The notes: a model not told the origin generated them from the sequence alone. Shown: positions 8,556 to 18,064, counted from the first letter of the stretch. The stretch is 64,000 nt of DNA from an uncultured Parabacteroides sp. (GCF_947855115.1 NZ_CANTZW010000001.1:1-64000), one strand, 5' to 3'. A program made the numbers and translations.

Positions 8556-9682
8556 TTCCTTATCTCATTTACAATTCGTACAAGGTCCGGCTCACTCACC
8601 CAAGGACCGCTAGGGAGGCATAACCCCTTGGCAAACAAATTCTCGCTGATTCCATTGACATAGCACGGCATATCCTTAAAGACCGGTTGCAGATGCAGGG
8701 GTTTCCATAACGGACGGCTTTCAATACCTTCCGATTCCAGATGCCTATGTATCTCCACACAGTCTGTTCCTGTTATCTCCGGATCGATGAGAATGGCATT
8801 GAGCCAATAATTGCTATCATGCTTGGGGGTAGGATTGCCATGCACGGATATGCCTTTTACGTCTGCCAGTAATTCCTGATAAAGCGCGGCCAGCCTCCTG
8901 TGATGCCTTATATGTTCGTGTACCACCTCCATTTGCCCGCACCCGATTCCGGCGCTTACATTGCTCATACGGTAGTTGTATCCGACATGTTCATGCTGGT
9001 AGTAAGGAAACGGCTCTTTGGCCTGGGTAGCATAAAACAAAGCCCGTCGCTTGTCTTTTTCCGTCGGAGAGATCAAGGCTCCTCCGCCACCGGTAGTAAT
9101 CATCTTATTACCATTAAAACTGAAGATCCCATAGTTTCCGAAAGTTCCGCATAATTTCCCGTCGTATTCCGCTCCCAAGGCTTCGGCAGAGTCTTCCACC
9201 ACCGGAATACCATAACGCCCGGCGACCTCCATAATCCCGTCCATCATGGCAGGCATCCCATAAAGGTGTACCACAATGATGGCTTTAGGCAGATGCCCCG
9301 TTATCCGCATACGGTCGTTGACAGCCTGTTCCAGCAACACGGGCGACATGTTCCAGGATTCCGGCTCGCTATCCACAAATACGAGAGTCGCACCCTGATA
9401 GACAACAGGGTTCGCGGAGGCGACAAAAGTAAAACTGGGACAAATCACCTCATCCCCGCCCCCTATCCCCAACAGGACGAGCGCCAGATGGATAGCCGCC
9501 GTTCCGGATGAAACCGCCGTGACATATTTTTCATTGTCAAGGAACTTTTCCAGTTCTTTCTCGAACGCCTCCACGTTAGGGCCCAATGGGGCGATCCAGT
9601 TGCTTTCAAAGGCTTCACGGATATATTTCATCTCTCCTCCCCCCATGTGGGCGAGGCATAAGTGTATTTTTGATTTAGTCAT
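8540..9682 (-). CDS. DegT/DnrJ/EryC1-type PLP sugar aminotransferase
   Basis: 380 residues from the ATG at 9682; an in-frame upstream extension is possible, but the protein proper starts MTKSKIHL. The PLP-binding lysine is K193 in FSFNGNKMITTGGGG, with SSGTAAIHLAL at residues 58-68 and VEDSAEALGAEY at about 162-173. The family adds an amino group from glutamate to a 4-keto sugar, here most plausibly the product of the neighbouring 4,6-dehydratase (PglE-like step). The start overlaps the end of the priming transferase by 8 bases, suggesting translational coupling. Order and content match the bacillosamine-type pathway, but other 4-amino-4,6-dideoxy sugars are possible. Confidence 0.88.
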   Translation of the reverse strand: MTKSKIHLCLAHMGGGEMKYIREAFESNWIAPLGPNVEAFEKELEKFLDNEKYVTAVSSGTAAIHLALVLLGIGGGDEVICPSFTFVASANPVVYQGATLVFVDSEPESWNMSPVLLEQAVNDRMRITGHLPKAIIVVHLYGMPAMMDGIMEVAGRYGIPVVEDSAEALGAEYDGKLCGTFGNYGIFSFNGNKMITTGGGGALISPTEKDKRRALFYATQAKEPFPYYQHEHVGYNYRMSNVSAGIGCGQMEVVHEHIRHHRRLAALYQELLADVKGISVHGNPTPKHDSNYWLNAILIDPEITGTDCVEIHRHLESEGIESRPLWKPLHLQPVFKDMPCYVNGISENLFAKGLCLPSGPWVSEPDLVRIVNEIRKCIRK

Positions 9683-10262
9683 GTAATAAATATAATGTCT
9701 TAAGAATAATACGAATATCTCCGATGAATGTGTGATTTTCAAGATATTCCAAATTAATACGCACTTTATCGGGATAAATAACCTCATCATTGTAACGTCG
9801 CGGATCTGGCTGGGCCGCTAACAATTCTTCTTCATTCCTGTACTTCAAGGTGGCCTCACAAGTTATACCGGGTCTTAACTTCAAAATCCCACGAGCCTTA
9901 CCTTGCAGACGATCAGCGTAACCAGGAACATCGGGACGAGGGCCTACAAAACTCATATCCCCAATCAGCACATTCCATAACTCCGGCAATTCATCCAACT
10001 TATACTTTCTCAGGACAACCCCTAAAGGAGTAATACGACTTTCGCCGGCAACACTCACCGTTGATCCGTCATACCCCATCTTCATTGTCCGGAATTTCAC
10101 CAGCGTAAATAGCTTTCCGTACCTGCCCACTCTTTTTTGACGGAACAGGACAGGACCATCCGGCATCTTCATACGGATAAGCAGGGCTATGAACAAAAAA
10201 ACGGGACTAAGCACCAATAGCCCGATTAAAGCCATCAGGCGGTCAAACAAAAACTTCTTCAT
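9675..10262 (-). CDS. Initiating sugar-phosphate transferase (PglC-like)
   Basis: 195 residues from the ATG at 10262. It is the short form of the polyprenyl-phosphate hexose-1-phosphate transferase family: one N-terminal membrane helix (residues 10-32, with SP at 19-20 as in the re-entrant helix of PglC), then RQKRVGRYGKLFTLVKFRTM, the catalytic DE in KLDELPELWN, and FVGPRPDVPGY. The family loads the first sugar phosphate onto undecaprenyl phosphate at the inner face of the membrane. Its start shares an ATGA with the GNAT stop. Surrounded by genes for a diamino sugar, it probably uses that UDP-sugar as donor. Confidence 0.9.
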   Translation of the reverse strand: MKKFLFDRLMALIGLLVLSPVFLFIALLIRMKMPDGPVLFRQKRVGRYGKLFTLVKFRTMKMGYDGSTVSVAGESRITPLGVVLRKYKLDELPELWNVLIGDMSFVGPRPDVPGYADRLQGKARGILKLRPGITCEATLKYRNEEELLAAQPDPRRYNDEVIYPDKVRINLEYLENHTFIGDIRIILKTLYLLHD

Positions 10263-10864
10263 GTATCCCGTTTGGATGTACACTCTATTAGCCGATAGTC
10301 ACCGGGAAGCTCTTCCATGATAGTGATACGGGTCGCTTTGGAAACCGAATGTAACGAGGCTATATTATGAATCGAAACCGAAGTAAACATACGCAGATTC
10401 ATTGCCCGGCAGATTTCCATTGCTAATGCACACATGGAGGAACCAAGGCCTTGGTTACAAAAATCCTTATCGACCAGAAGCCCTTGAAAGGCCTTCCCCA
10501 CAAAAAAACAACGTAAGAAGAAATACCCCACGATAGGCCCCTGTATGTTTCTTCGGGTTACCTTCATCATTAAAAAAGCCTTGTTCTCAACCAATCTTCT
10601 TAATGTTTTCTCATTGAATGCATGCGGATTGAAATAAGCCAGATGTTCCGCCGGTATACCATTTAAAAATCGGCTAAGAGCCGGAATATCCGTCTCTTCA
10701 ACAAGGGCATATTTGAAATCCCGCGAACCATGTTCCTTCAGTATCTCCCCGGCCCGAACCGACAAATCCGGATAAAGCATATCGAATAACCAACCGTTCA
10801 CTTGTTCCACCCATTCCCAAAACCACGGGCAATGGTGCTTGATGTATATTAATAACGATGTCAT
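10259..10864 (-). CDS. GNAT-fold acetyltransferase, probable sugar N-acetyltransferase
   Basis: 201 residues. The acetyl-CoA site is visible as VDKDFCNQGLGSSMCALAME, with preceding strands IVGYFFLRCF and a C-terminal CTSKR tail. A long aromatic N-terminus (HHCPWFWEWVEQVNGWLFDML) is not typical and may form an amphipathic or membrane-associated helix. Position between the GT4 and the PglC-like transferase, with 4-base overlaps on both sides, indicates a capsule sugar substrate. In known bacillosamine pathways this step is done by a left-handed beta-helix enzyme (PglD) or a GNAT enzyme, so acetylation of a UDP-4-amino sugar is the best guess. Confidence 0.7.
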   Translation of the reverse strand: MTSLLIYIKHHCPWFWEWVEQVNGWLFDMLYPDLSVRAGEILKEHGSRDFKYALVEETDIPALSRFLNGIPAEHLAYFNPHAFNEKTLRRLVENKAFLMMKVTRRNIQGPIVGYFFLRCFFVGKAFQGLLVDKDFCNQGLGSSMCALAMEICRAMNLRMFTSVSIHNIASLHSVSKATRITIMEELPGDYRLIECTSKRDT

Positions 10865-12006
10865 CGCAAGATTTCTTTATAAAATTCTTTCAGACACAAC
10901 CACACGTATTTTTGCTCATATCGGGAAGCGATCAACGGACGGGCATTCGCCCCATAACGTCTCACCTCGGACGGATGTCCTATCATCCACTCCATGGCAT
11001 TGTAAAGAGCTTCTGAATCACGTGCTGGAACAATCATCCCGTTCTCCCCTTCCCTGATAATCTCACGGGAACCATTGATATCGGTCACAATAGATGGTAG
11101 TTCCAAGGCACCCGCCTCTATGACCACATTCGGGAAACCTTCACGGAAACTGGGAAAGACCAACGCGTCAGCAACCACATACCATGGACGTACATCCGTC
11201 TGCCATTCCACAATATGGATATGGCCGGTTGCAGTGATTCTATCCCGTATCGTTCTCACAAAAAGATCATCCTCTCCTTTTCCTTCGCCAACCAAAATCA
11301 GATGGATTTCAGGATGTACAGCTTGTAAACCGCAGAAAGCCTCCACCAGTTCCTTAATCCCTTTTTCGCGCACCAATCTTCCGACAAAAACAAAAGTGAA
11401 CTGCCTTTCCCGGATATTCAGCCTTTTCCGGATAACGTCAGTCATTGCCATAACTTCCGGAGTACGGGAATACCATTGCAAATCAATACCCCGAACATTA
11501 CCATTCCCCAATATGCCGATATTTTTCCGGGTGATGCCATGACCGGCCAAGTCTTTTTTCACGCCTTCCCCCTCTGCCAATACGTGAGTGGAGCAGATAC
11601 AGGTAATTCTGTCGGCCAGCATGAGTAGTCGCCTCTGCCACCCGTAGGCCGTAGGAAACAACAGGCCGGTAAAGGTATGCACACGTACCGGGACTCCCGC
11701 TATTCTGGCAGCCAGCATAGAGAGCAAACCTGCTTTGGGAGTGATGGAGTGCACCAACATCGGACTTTCCTTTTTGAAAACCCAGATAAGCCGGACCAGT
11801 GAAAGCAGGTCATGCCACGGGGCAATCTGCCGTTTCATCGGAACAGAAACCGTCCGCACTCCTTCACGTCGGGCGATAGCCTCCAACTCCTCCCCCGGAG
11901 AAGAAAGAGCTATGACCTCATAGGTTTCCGATAGTTCACGCAACAATCCCCGGCAAAACAGGTCGAGTGACAGGGGAACTGTAGAGATGCGGATTATTTT
12001 TCTCAT
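10861..12006 (-). CDS. GT4 glycosyltransferase (PglA/WcaL-like)
   Basis: 381 residues from the ATG at 12006; a TTG three codons upstream overlaps the preceding stop and is a poorer start. GT-B fold of family GT4: N-terminal RISTVPLSLDLF, VHSITPKAGLLSMLAARIAGV, then VFVGRLVREKGIKELVEAF and the donor-binding FPSFREGFPNVVIEAGAL with the EX7E pattern. This family adds a sugar from UDP donors to lipid-linked acceptors. Next to the priming transferase it could add the second sugar, as PglA does, though this is inferred from context. It overlaps the GNAT gene by 4 bases. Confidence 0.85.
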   Translation of the reverse strand: MRKIIRISTVPLSLDLFCRGLLRELSETYEVIALSSPGEELEAIARREGVRTVSVPMKRQIAPWHDLLSLVRLIWVFKKESPMLVHSITPKAGLLSMLAARIAGVPVRVHTFTGLLFPTAYGWQRRLLMLADRITCICSTHVLAEGEGVKKDLAGHGITRKNIGILGNGNVRGIDLQWYSRTPEVMAMTDVIRKRLNIRERQFTFVFVGRLVREKGIKELVEAFCGLQAVHPEIHLILVGEGKGEDDLFVRTIRDRITATGHIHIVEWQTDVRPWYVVADALVFPSFREGFPNVVIEAGALELPSIVTDINGSREIIREGENGMIVPARDSEALYNAMEWMIGHPSEVRRYGANARPLIASRYEQKYVWLCLKEFYKEILR

Positions 12007-12011
12007 ACTGA

Positions 12012-12896
12012 TCAAAAATTGAATGTAAGTGTCATGGCCGCTCCGTCCGGTAAGGCTGCCGGAGTGATATATAAATGCCGTTCTTTGGGCTTTTTGATGA
12101 CGACATGCCGGCTCCCTTTGGTTACGGCCGCATCAATCAGGTTATAGAGATACAGCCCTCCGGCCAATCCGATACACAGGTTACGCATCTGCCTCCATCC
12201 TCTTTCTTTGCTTTTCCAACTGTCCCTAACTTCCCATTGTTCATTGGCTTTCCGACCGCAATAATGCTTCTTCATCTGAAAAGCAATAGTTGAGACTACC
12301 AGCGTGGCTTCCGTTCCCAAAATAGTGTAACCTTTTGCTTTCTGTCCTTTGTAGATTTGCCCCATACCGGGAATCAATGACAGGAACAACGCCTTATGGT
12401 TATATGTCCGTGTCAATTCAAATTCATCGAAAACAGGTACGGAATCTCTTTCCGAGATAGCGTAGAGCTGGTAATACTCAAACTGATAAGTGTTGTCCAC
12501 ATAGTCCTCAAAAGCTAAGTATTCATCTACTTTCCGGGCATGAACCACCCCTGCCATTCCTAATGTGTCAGTAAACTCAATGCGATAAGTTGTCAGCGTA
12601 TCATTGCCCACATATAGTACACTGTCCAGCTCCATCTGCTTGAAATTCGCTCCGTAACGTTCACGCACATAAGTCAGCAAAGGCCGGAAGCGTTCGGTCT
12701 TCAGCCTGTTCGCATCCACATCGTATGTGTTGAACACTTTAAAATGATAAGTCTCATTAGTTCGTTCCTTGTTCAAGGGTTTCTCTCCTTTTTGAATCCA
12801 AAGCGGTTTGGTTTGCTGTGCCATTATCGGCATGGAAATAAACAGGCAAGCCAAAAGCAACAGGCATTCTACCGCTTTCTTAAAACCTTTATTCAT
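12012..12896 (-). CDS. DUF5683-type membrane protein
   Basis: 294 residues. A signal peptide occupies residues 1-26 (LLLLACLFISMPIMA). A periplasmic stretch is followed by the diagnostic LSLIPGMGQIYKGQKAKGY motif and two hydrophobic segments (ILGTEATLVVSTIAFQ, LCIGLAGGLYLYNLIDAAV), then a basic tail. Function of the family is not established. In other Bacteroidetes it is a stand-alone envelope gene, so its place inside a capsule operon is unusual. It lies 20 bases after the GT2 and 5 bases before the GT4 start. Confidence 0.75.
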   Translation of the reverse strand: MNKGFKKAVECLLLLACLFISMPIMAQQTKPLWIQKGEKPLNKERTNETYHFKVFNTYDVDANRLKTERFRPLLTYVRERYGANFKQMELDSVLYVGNDTLTTYRIEFTDTLGMAGVVHARKVDEYLAFEDYVDNTYQFEYYQLYAISERDSVPVFDEFELTRTYNHKALFLSLIPGMGQIYKGQKAKGYTILGTEATLVVSTIAFQMKKHYCGRKANEQWEVRDSWKSKERGWRQMRNLCIGLAGGLYLYNLIDAAVTKGSRHVVIKKPKERHLYITPAALPDGAAMTLTFNF

Positions 12897-12916
12897 ATTT
12901 TATCTATGTTAGTTAT

Positions 12917-13795
12917 TTATTTGTAGTACAACAGAAAAAATCTTGTCAGATAAATGAATGGATAAAATGCCCGTATATAAGGTGGCCTGCTTTCTCCTCC
13001 AAATCTCATCACATAGCATGTATGGGCAAGATGAAGAATGGCGTATAGTTGTGAGGATAAACAACAACAATCCAAATTTTTCACCCAATCTTTAAGAATG
13101 ATATCTTTGCTTTCCAGTCTTTTATGAAATTGTGTATATGATATTCCATTTGGATTAAATCTATAGTAATGAATATTTTTTTTACATAAAGCAATACGTC
13201 TTACACACTTTGCCGCAAAAAAATCCCAATGATTATCTTCATATACAATACCTTCTTTAAAGAATAGCTGATATTCTAATAACCATTTACGTTTAATTAA
13301 TCTATTCCAAATCCCTATTGGAAGCAAAGAATAACTTAAAATCATTTTTTTTATTTTCCTCCTATCATCATAAAACACGTTTAAATCAATCCGACTTACA
13401 ATATCTTCCGGAATAGGTCTTTCCGGAATTGCTTTTGACGAACCATATACCATATCTGCTTCAGGATATATTCCGGCTATTTGTGCTAAACAAGACAAAC
13501 AATAAGGTTCAATGTAATCATCACTATCCAGAAAAAAAAGATAGTCTCCCGTAGCCTGTCTTATTCCAGTATTTCGTGCGGCCGAAAGTCCTTTGTTGGA
13601 ATGATGCCTGAGTATGGAAATATCCCTTGAACTATTAAAAACCATATTTTCAACCAATTCCATGCTGTTATCTGTTCCGCAATCATCCACAATGATGATT
13701 TCCAAATCTTCATAATCTTGCTCCAGTACGGAACGGAGACATTCTTCCACGTATAGAGCTACGTTATAGATGGGTATGATAACGGAGATTTTCAT
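12917..13795 (-). CDS. GT2 family glycosyltransferase
   Basis: 292 residues, GT-A fold: MKISVIIPIYNVALYVEECLRS opening, IIIVDDCGTDNS, ARNTGIRQATGDYLFFLDSDD with the DXD metal motif at about residues 91-95, and YEDNHWDFFAAK as acceptor-side motif. The protein transfers a sugar from a nucleotide donor in the cytoplasm. The C-terminus carries basic and aromatic residues suggesting membrane association. It overlaps the preceding GT2 by 4 bases (ATGA). The base composition is more AT-rich than the flanking genes. Specific sugar and linkage cannot be assigned. Confidence 0.85.
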   Translation of the reverse strand: MKISVIIPIYNVALYVEECLRSVLEQDYEDLEIIIVDDCGTDNSMELVENMVFNSSRDISILRHHSNKGLSAARNTGIRQATGDYLFFLDSDDYIEPYCLSCLAQIAGIYPEADMVYGSSKAIPERPIPEDIVSRIDLNVFYDDRRKIKKMILSYSLLPIGIWNRLIKRKWLLEYQLFFKEGIVYEDNHWDFFAAKCVRRIALCKKNIHYYRFNPNGISYTQFHKRLESKDIILKDWVKNLDCCCLSSQLYAILHLAHTCYVMRFGGESRPPYIRAFYPFIYLTRFFLLYYK

Positions 13796-14841
13796 GCGTA
13801 TATCTTATTTTTAATTGTAAGAATATACTTCACGAAGATTTTATTATATAAAAAGCAAACAGGTTTATAGGTTATAGGAAATTTCATCATCATATTAATG
13901 ACAAAACGACTTACTCTACATTTAATACCGCTTCCTATGACTCCAAGCGGAAGAAGTTGAAGGGATACAAACTCACTTACAATTTGTTTGTATTCTTTTA
14001 TGTCGTATTCAGCACACAAAATTTTCTTATACATGTAAAAGGTTAAATCATTGAACATTTTTGTATATCGTCTGAATAAGTCCGAATTGTATTTTTCAAG
14101 CTGATACTTTTCAAGCAATCCATACATTTCTTTTACAGAAGAAATGTGATCATTGATACATTTTCTATTATGAGTTCTCTCTCTTGTAGTACAGATACTA
14201 TTATCGTGTATAACATATCGGTAAAAATTACACGATAGGCACAAAATGAAAGGGTTTAAAAGTAATAAAGAAAAAGTAAATAAAATATCTTCATTTATCA
14301 TATAATTAGAAAACCTCAAATGATATTTTTCCAAAAAACTCCTTTTTACAAAAAAAGAGTATCCAGAGCTAGGCGGTATTCTATATTTTAGTATAAAGTC
14401 CCATGCTTGTCCCTCATACACGATTTCCCCTTCTGGCTTTCCATAGCAAACATATTCTTTCACTATTGTATAGCCGAATGTAATTAAATCAAAATCATGT
14501 AGATGAATAAAGTTCCTGCAAATAAAAGACAAGCCATTCGGAATAAGATAGTCATCTCCATCAACCATATAAATATATTCACCTTGTGCTAAGTCTAACC
14601 CAAGATTTCTTGCAAGTCCCGGTCCTTTATTGGATTGACTTCTGACCGTGATATTTTGATGTTGTTTTTCGTAATTGCGACAGATTGACAATGAATTATC
14701 CGTTGAACCGTCATCAATGATAATTATCTCATATTCATTTGGAGTCAGTCCTTGTTCTAATAAAGAATTAATACATCTTGCTATGTATTTCTCAAGGTTG
14801 TAAACAGGAACAACAATGCTTAAAAGATACTCTTTATTCAT
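13792..14841 (-). CDS. GT2 family glycosyltransferase
   Basis: 349 residues. N-terminal GT-A domain: LLSIVVPVYNLEKYIARC, IIIIDDGSTDNS, ARNLGLDLAQGEYIYMVDGDD with the metal-binding DXD, and INEDILFTF. The C-terminal 130 residues are lysine- and tyrosine-rich with a hydrophobic segment (FVINMMMKFPITYKPVCF). Overlaps of 8 bases upstream and 4 downstream place it in a tightly packed operon. Low GC suggests recent exchange of the glycosyltransferase block. Donor and acceptor unknown. Confidence 0.85.
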   Translation of the reverse strand: MNKEYLLSIVVPVYNLEKYIARCINSLLEQGLTPNEYEIIIIDDGSTDNSLSICRNYEKQHQNITVRSQSNKGPGLARNLGLDLAQGEYIYMVDGDDYLIPNGLSFICRNFIHLHDFDLITFGYTIVKEYVCYGKPEGEIVYEGQAWDFILKYRIPPSSGYSFFVKRSFLEKYHLRFSNYMINEDILFTFSLLLLNPFILCLSCNFYRYVIHDNSICTTRERTHNRKCINDHISSVKEMYGLLEKYQLEKYNSDLFRRYTKMFNDLTFYMYKKILCAEYDIKEYKQIVSEFVSLQLLPLGVIGSGIKCRVSRFVINMMMKFPITYKPVCFLYNKIFVKYILTIKNKIYA

Positions 14842-15985
14842 ACTGTTGTTTTTTTATCAGACTTTTAAATAGTCCCATCCATACAGATATAATATACTCT
14901 AATGTGTACCTCTCAGACTTTTCTTTAGCAGCTTTTCCCATTTCCATACGTCTGCTTTCATGCTCAATCATATAACTTAGTTTTTCGGCTAATGTCTTTT
15001 CATCATTTACCGATACTAAGAAGCCGTCTTTACCATCAGTGATAATATCTTTAGGCCCACACGGACAGGCATAAGATACTACCGGAATACCGCATGACAT
15101 CGCTTCTACAATAGCAAGTCCGAAACCTTCGAACAAGGACGAAAATACAAAGCAAGAAGCATGTTGTATCTTTTCCTGTACTTGCGAAGTATAACCTCTT
15201 AGAAATACGTTAGAGTTTAAATTTAATTGAACTATCATATTTTGCAGTAACCCTCGTTCTTCTCCTTCACCATAGATTTCCAATATCCAGTCCGGATGTC
15301 TACCTGCCACTAATCGGAAAGCACGGATCAATGATATATAATTCTTTTGTCGTGATAATCTGCCTACAGCTACGATTCTTTTCTCTTTTAATGGAGCTAT
15401 CGATGTTCTGGAGAAAGACAGGGGATTAGGAATAACGGATAAACGATTATTTCCATTCCAATTATTTTCTTTATCTTCGTTGGTCAAAACTACAATATGG
15501 TCATACTGTTTTATTTTATAGTAATAATCATATAAATCACTACAAAAAGCCATTATTTTATCTTTCAATGAATGAGCATATAACATTCTGTAGTTTTTAG
15601 TAAAATGCATTTCCCTTATACTTGCCCAGTCCCCTTTAATAGAAGGTAATAAATACTTTTCAGATTGCCCCACGGATATTACAATATCAGGTTTAATTTG
15701 ATAAAGCACTTTAGACAATCTCTTTTTATGCACCTTCCTTTTTATAAGAATCTCATGCAGTACATACCAACGGGATTTCCAATCATTTTGATAATAGTTA
15801 ACATCTAAATCAATCAAGTGTACTTTGGAAGATAACGGATGAACCAAATACCCCTTTTTATTATCAGTTACAATGATATAAATTTCATTTCCTACTATTT
15901 CTGCCAGCGCATTCGCTTTCACTATCGTCACTCGCTGGATTCCTCCCAAGTAACGTATGCTATTCAGACAATAAACGATTCTCAT
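14834..15985 (-). CDS. GT4 family glycosyltransferase
   Basis: 383 residues, GT-B fold. The N-terminal acceptor side is SIRYLGGIQRVTIVKANAL. The C-terminal donor side has VAVGRLSRQKNYISLIRAF, GEGEERGLLQNMI and SSLFEGFGLAIVEAMSCGIP, the EX7E-bearing GT4 signature, followed by SYACPCGPKDIITDGKDGFLV. Retaining transfer from a nucleotide sugar. It overlaps the next upstream GT4 by 4 bases and the downstream GT2 by 8. No membrane segment is seen. Confidence 0.85.
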   Translation of the reverse strand: MRIVYCLNSIRYLGGIQRVTIVKANALAEIVGNEIYIIVTDNKKGYLVHPLSSKVHLIDLDVNYYQNDWKSRWYVLHEILIKRKVHKKRLSKVLYQIKPDIVISVGQSEKYLLPSIKGDWASIREMHFTKNYRMLYAHSLKDKIMAFCSDLYDYYYKIKQYDHIVVLTNEDKENNWNGNNRLSVIPNPLSFSRTSIAPLKEKRIVAVGRLSRQKNYISLIRAFRLVAGRHPDWILEIYGEGEERGLLQNMIVQLNLNSNVFLRGYTSQVQEKIQHASCFVFSSLFEGFGLAIVEAMSCGIPVVSYACPCGPKDIITDGKDGFLVSVNDEKTLAEKLSYMIEHESRRMEMGKAAKEKSERYTLEYIISVWMGLFKSLIKKQQYE

Positions 15986-17079
15986 AAATCATTCATTTTT
16001 ATTATTGCACTTTCATAAATCCATTTATAACTTGCGACCATATTCAGAATATCATACCGCATAGCACGCTTTCTGCACCGTTTGGTCACTTGCTGATACA
16101 AAATCTTGTCCTCACACACCTGTTGTATCAGTGCAGATAACCGACAAGCATCCCCACATGGAAACAGCATTCCCGCACCACCGACAATCTCGCTCAATGC
16201 CGGAACATCACTGGCAATACAAGGTTTGCCCGATGCCATTCCTTCAATGCTTGACAACGAAAATCCCTCATAATGAGAGGACATCACCACAATATCAGCA
16301 ACAGCAAGCAAAGACGGCACATTTGTACAGTTACCAAGAAATAAAACTCTATCTTTTAACCCTAATGATGCCACCTTCATCTCACATTCATATCTGTTCT
16401 CTCCCTCACCGACCAGCCACAATACATACGTTTCGGGAAGTTGTTTCATGGCACATATCAATGTTTTTTGATCTTTCTGTTGACGAAATGCCGCAACCAT
16501 AATCACAATATGTTTACCCGTATATTGTCTTCGCAAATTTTCATCCGGAACAGCATTGCGGTATCGTTCCAGACTAATGCCATTTGGGATAGTAATAATC
16601 CTTTTGCAAATACTATCATCTTGCAGATAATCTATTAGTTTTTCTTCCGTCGATTGACTTACGCAGACAATACGTGCATATTTGCCATACATCCATCTAT
16701 CAACAGCACTCCACCCTTTCCAAGTGCGGCGGCGGTTAAAAGTATTGTGCTCTGTAGTGACCAACAAAGGTGTTCTTCCACTTGCTATTGCGGCCAATAA
16801 CTGGCAGGGTGTGTTATGGGTATGCACTACATCATATTTTCGCATAATTCTTTTCAACTGAAACAGATGCAGGGGATTATACATGGAATACATCCCATGT
16901 CCTAAAGAATATATTTCAATACCTTGCTCTTCTAATTGTTCATAGAAAGGAGTGTATGTTCCATCAAACAGCAATAAGTCTACTTGATGTCCCGTGCTTT
17001 TCAACTTTGGTAATAAATCGACAAGCAGGTGTTCCGCTCCTCCTGCACGCAAGGAAGTTATGACATGCAATATTCTCAT
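15982..17079 (-). CDS. GT4 family glycosyltransferase
   Basis: 365 residues. GT-B fold with the opening MRILHVITSLRAGGAEHLLVDL (glycine-rich acceptor loop), then VVHTHNTPCQLLAAI, TEHNTFNRRRTW, PNGISLERY, VAAFRQQKDQKTLICAM and SSHYEGFSLSSIEGMASGKP, ending with the usual VGGAGMLFPCGD segment. The closest known style is the N-acetylgalactosaminyl or glucosyl transferases of capsule loci, but no substrate can be named. It begins 4 bases after the GT2 stop. Confidence 0.86.
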   Translation of the reverse strand: MRILHVITSLRAGGAEHLLVDLLPKLKSTGHQVDLLLFDGTYTPFYEQLEEQGIEIYSLGHGMYSMYNPLHLFQLKRIMRKYDVVHTHNTPCQLLAAIASGRTPLLVTTEHNTFNRRRTWKGWSAVDRWMYGKYARIVCVSQSTEEKLIDYLQDDSICKRIITIPNGISLERYRNAVPDENLRRQYTGKHIVIMVAAFRQQKDQKTLICAMKQLPETYVLWLVGEGENRYECEMKVASLGLKDRVLFLGNCTNVPSLLAVADIVVMSSHYEGFSLSSIEGMASGKPCIASDVPALSEIVGGAGMLFPCGDACRLSALIQQVCEDKILYQQVTKRCRKRAMRYDILNMVASYKWIYESAIIKMNDL

Positions 17080-17083
17080 AGGT

Positions 17084-18064
17084 TCAAGATTGTCGTATCA
17101 CGTAGTTGGGAAGGAAACGGAAGTATGTGCTGTGTACAAAACACCATCCGTCCATCACACCTTTTATATAATGAAAAATGAAACTTCTATTCTTTCCTAT
17201 TACAGCAGCAAGGCAAACAATGAAAAACAACCAAACCGTTTTTATGCCAAAAGCAAGTAAAGCAAGTACTCGTTCCACCAATGAAGTGTCTCCCGGTTTG
17301 TAGCATGTGCGCCACCAAATGACGAATGAAGCCTTCGTACGAATATACATCCATTGCGGACTCTTCCTAAAAGCACTACTTGACGAGCCTCCATTCAAAT
17401 GTGAGATGCCGGAATCATAAAGAATCCCCAAACGGAAACCGTTTTTATACAGTTTATAGAACCCTAAAACATCATCTCCATAAGCAAATTCTAAATTGTC
17501 GAGCCACAGCTCATCTTCCAAGTGAAGCTGGTGGTATATGTTTTTCCTCCATAAAGATGCAGGACCGGCACAACTTTGCGACCAATAGAAAGATTTCACC
17601 GGATGATTATTGTAAGAAAATGAGCCATTCTGATGTATTTTGAAAGCCCATTTTCTGCTATAATGCGGAAATACGAGATTTGTTACGGCAACATATAATT
17701 TACCTTTAAACGGCATATCCTGATTCCTGAATGTGTCTGCTCCCACACAATCAGCTTTATATGTTTCCATTACAGCCAGCATTCGTTCCGCACTATCCAC
17801 AGCCAAACAAACATCATCGTCCAGCATCAGGATACAATCACTGGTAATTTCATTATAAGGCAATATGCGTTGTGCCATCATTCCTTTTTTCACCCATATA
17901 TACTTTTCTTTTCCGATGGTAAAATTAGGACGGGAATAGCCTTCCGCTATATAAATCAGTACCTGTTCGGGCTGTACACTCTGTTTGGTGATAGAAATAA
18001 GTTCTTGTCGGAATTTATCACCTCCTGTACCCAAAGTGCGTATGACTATGGAATAAGTCTGCAT
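17084..18064 (-). CDS. GT2-like glycosyltransferase with membrane segment
   Basis: 326 residues. The fold is GT-A, though the opening is less standard: TYSIVIRTLGTGGDKFRQEL, then CILMLDDDVCLAVDSAERM with an acidic DDD metal site, and LDNLEFAYGDDVLGFYKLYKNG as acceptor/catalytic region. A hydrophobic span near residues 270-290 (ALLAFGIKTVWLFFIVCLAAVI) suggests membrane anchoring. Overlap of 19 bases with the next gene upstream in the operon (18046-18064) supports coupled translation. Sugar unknown. Confidence 0.78.
   Translation of the reverse strand: MQTYSIVIRTLGTGGDKFRQELISITKQSVQPEQVLIYIAEGYSRPNFTIGKEKYIWVKKGMMAQRILPYNEITSDCILMLDDDVCLAVDSAERMLAVMETYKADCVGADTFRNQDMPFKGKLYVAVTNLVFPHYSRKWAFKIHQNGSFSYNNHPVKSFYWSQSCAGPASLWRKNIYHQLHLEDELWLDNLEFAYGDDVLGFYKLYKNGFRLGILYDSGISHLNGGSSSSAFRKSPQWMYIRTKASFVIWWRTCYKPGDTSLVERVLALLAFGIKTVWLFFIVCLAAVIGKNRSFIFHYIKGVMDGWCFVHSTYFRFLPNYVIRQS

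Noticed and set aside
12007..12015. TTG start three codons upstream of the GT4 gene
   Set aside because: It overlaps the DUF5683 stop and adds nothing conserved; the ATG at 12006 fits the family start.
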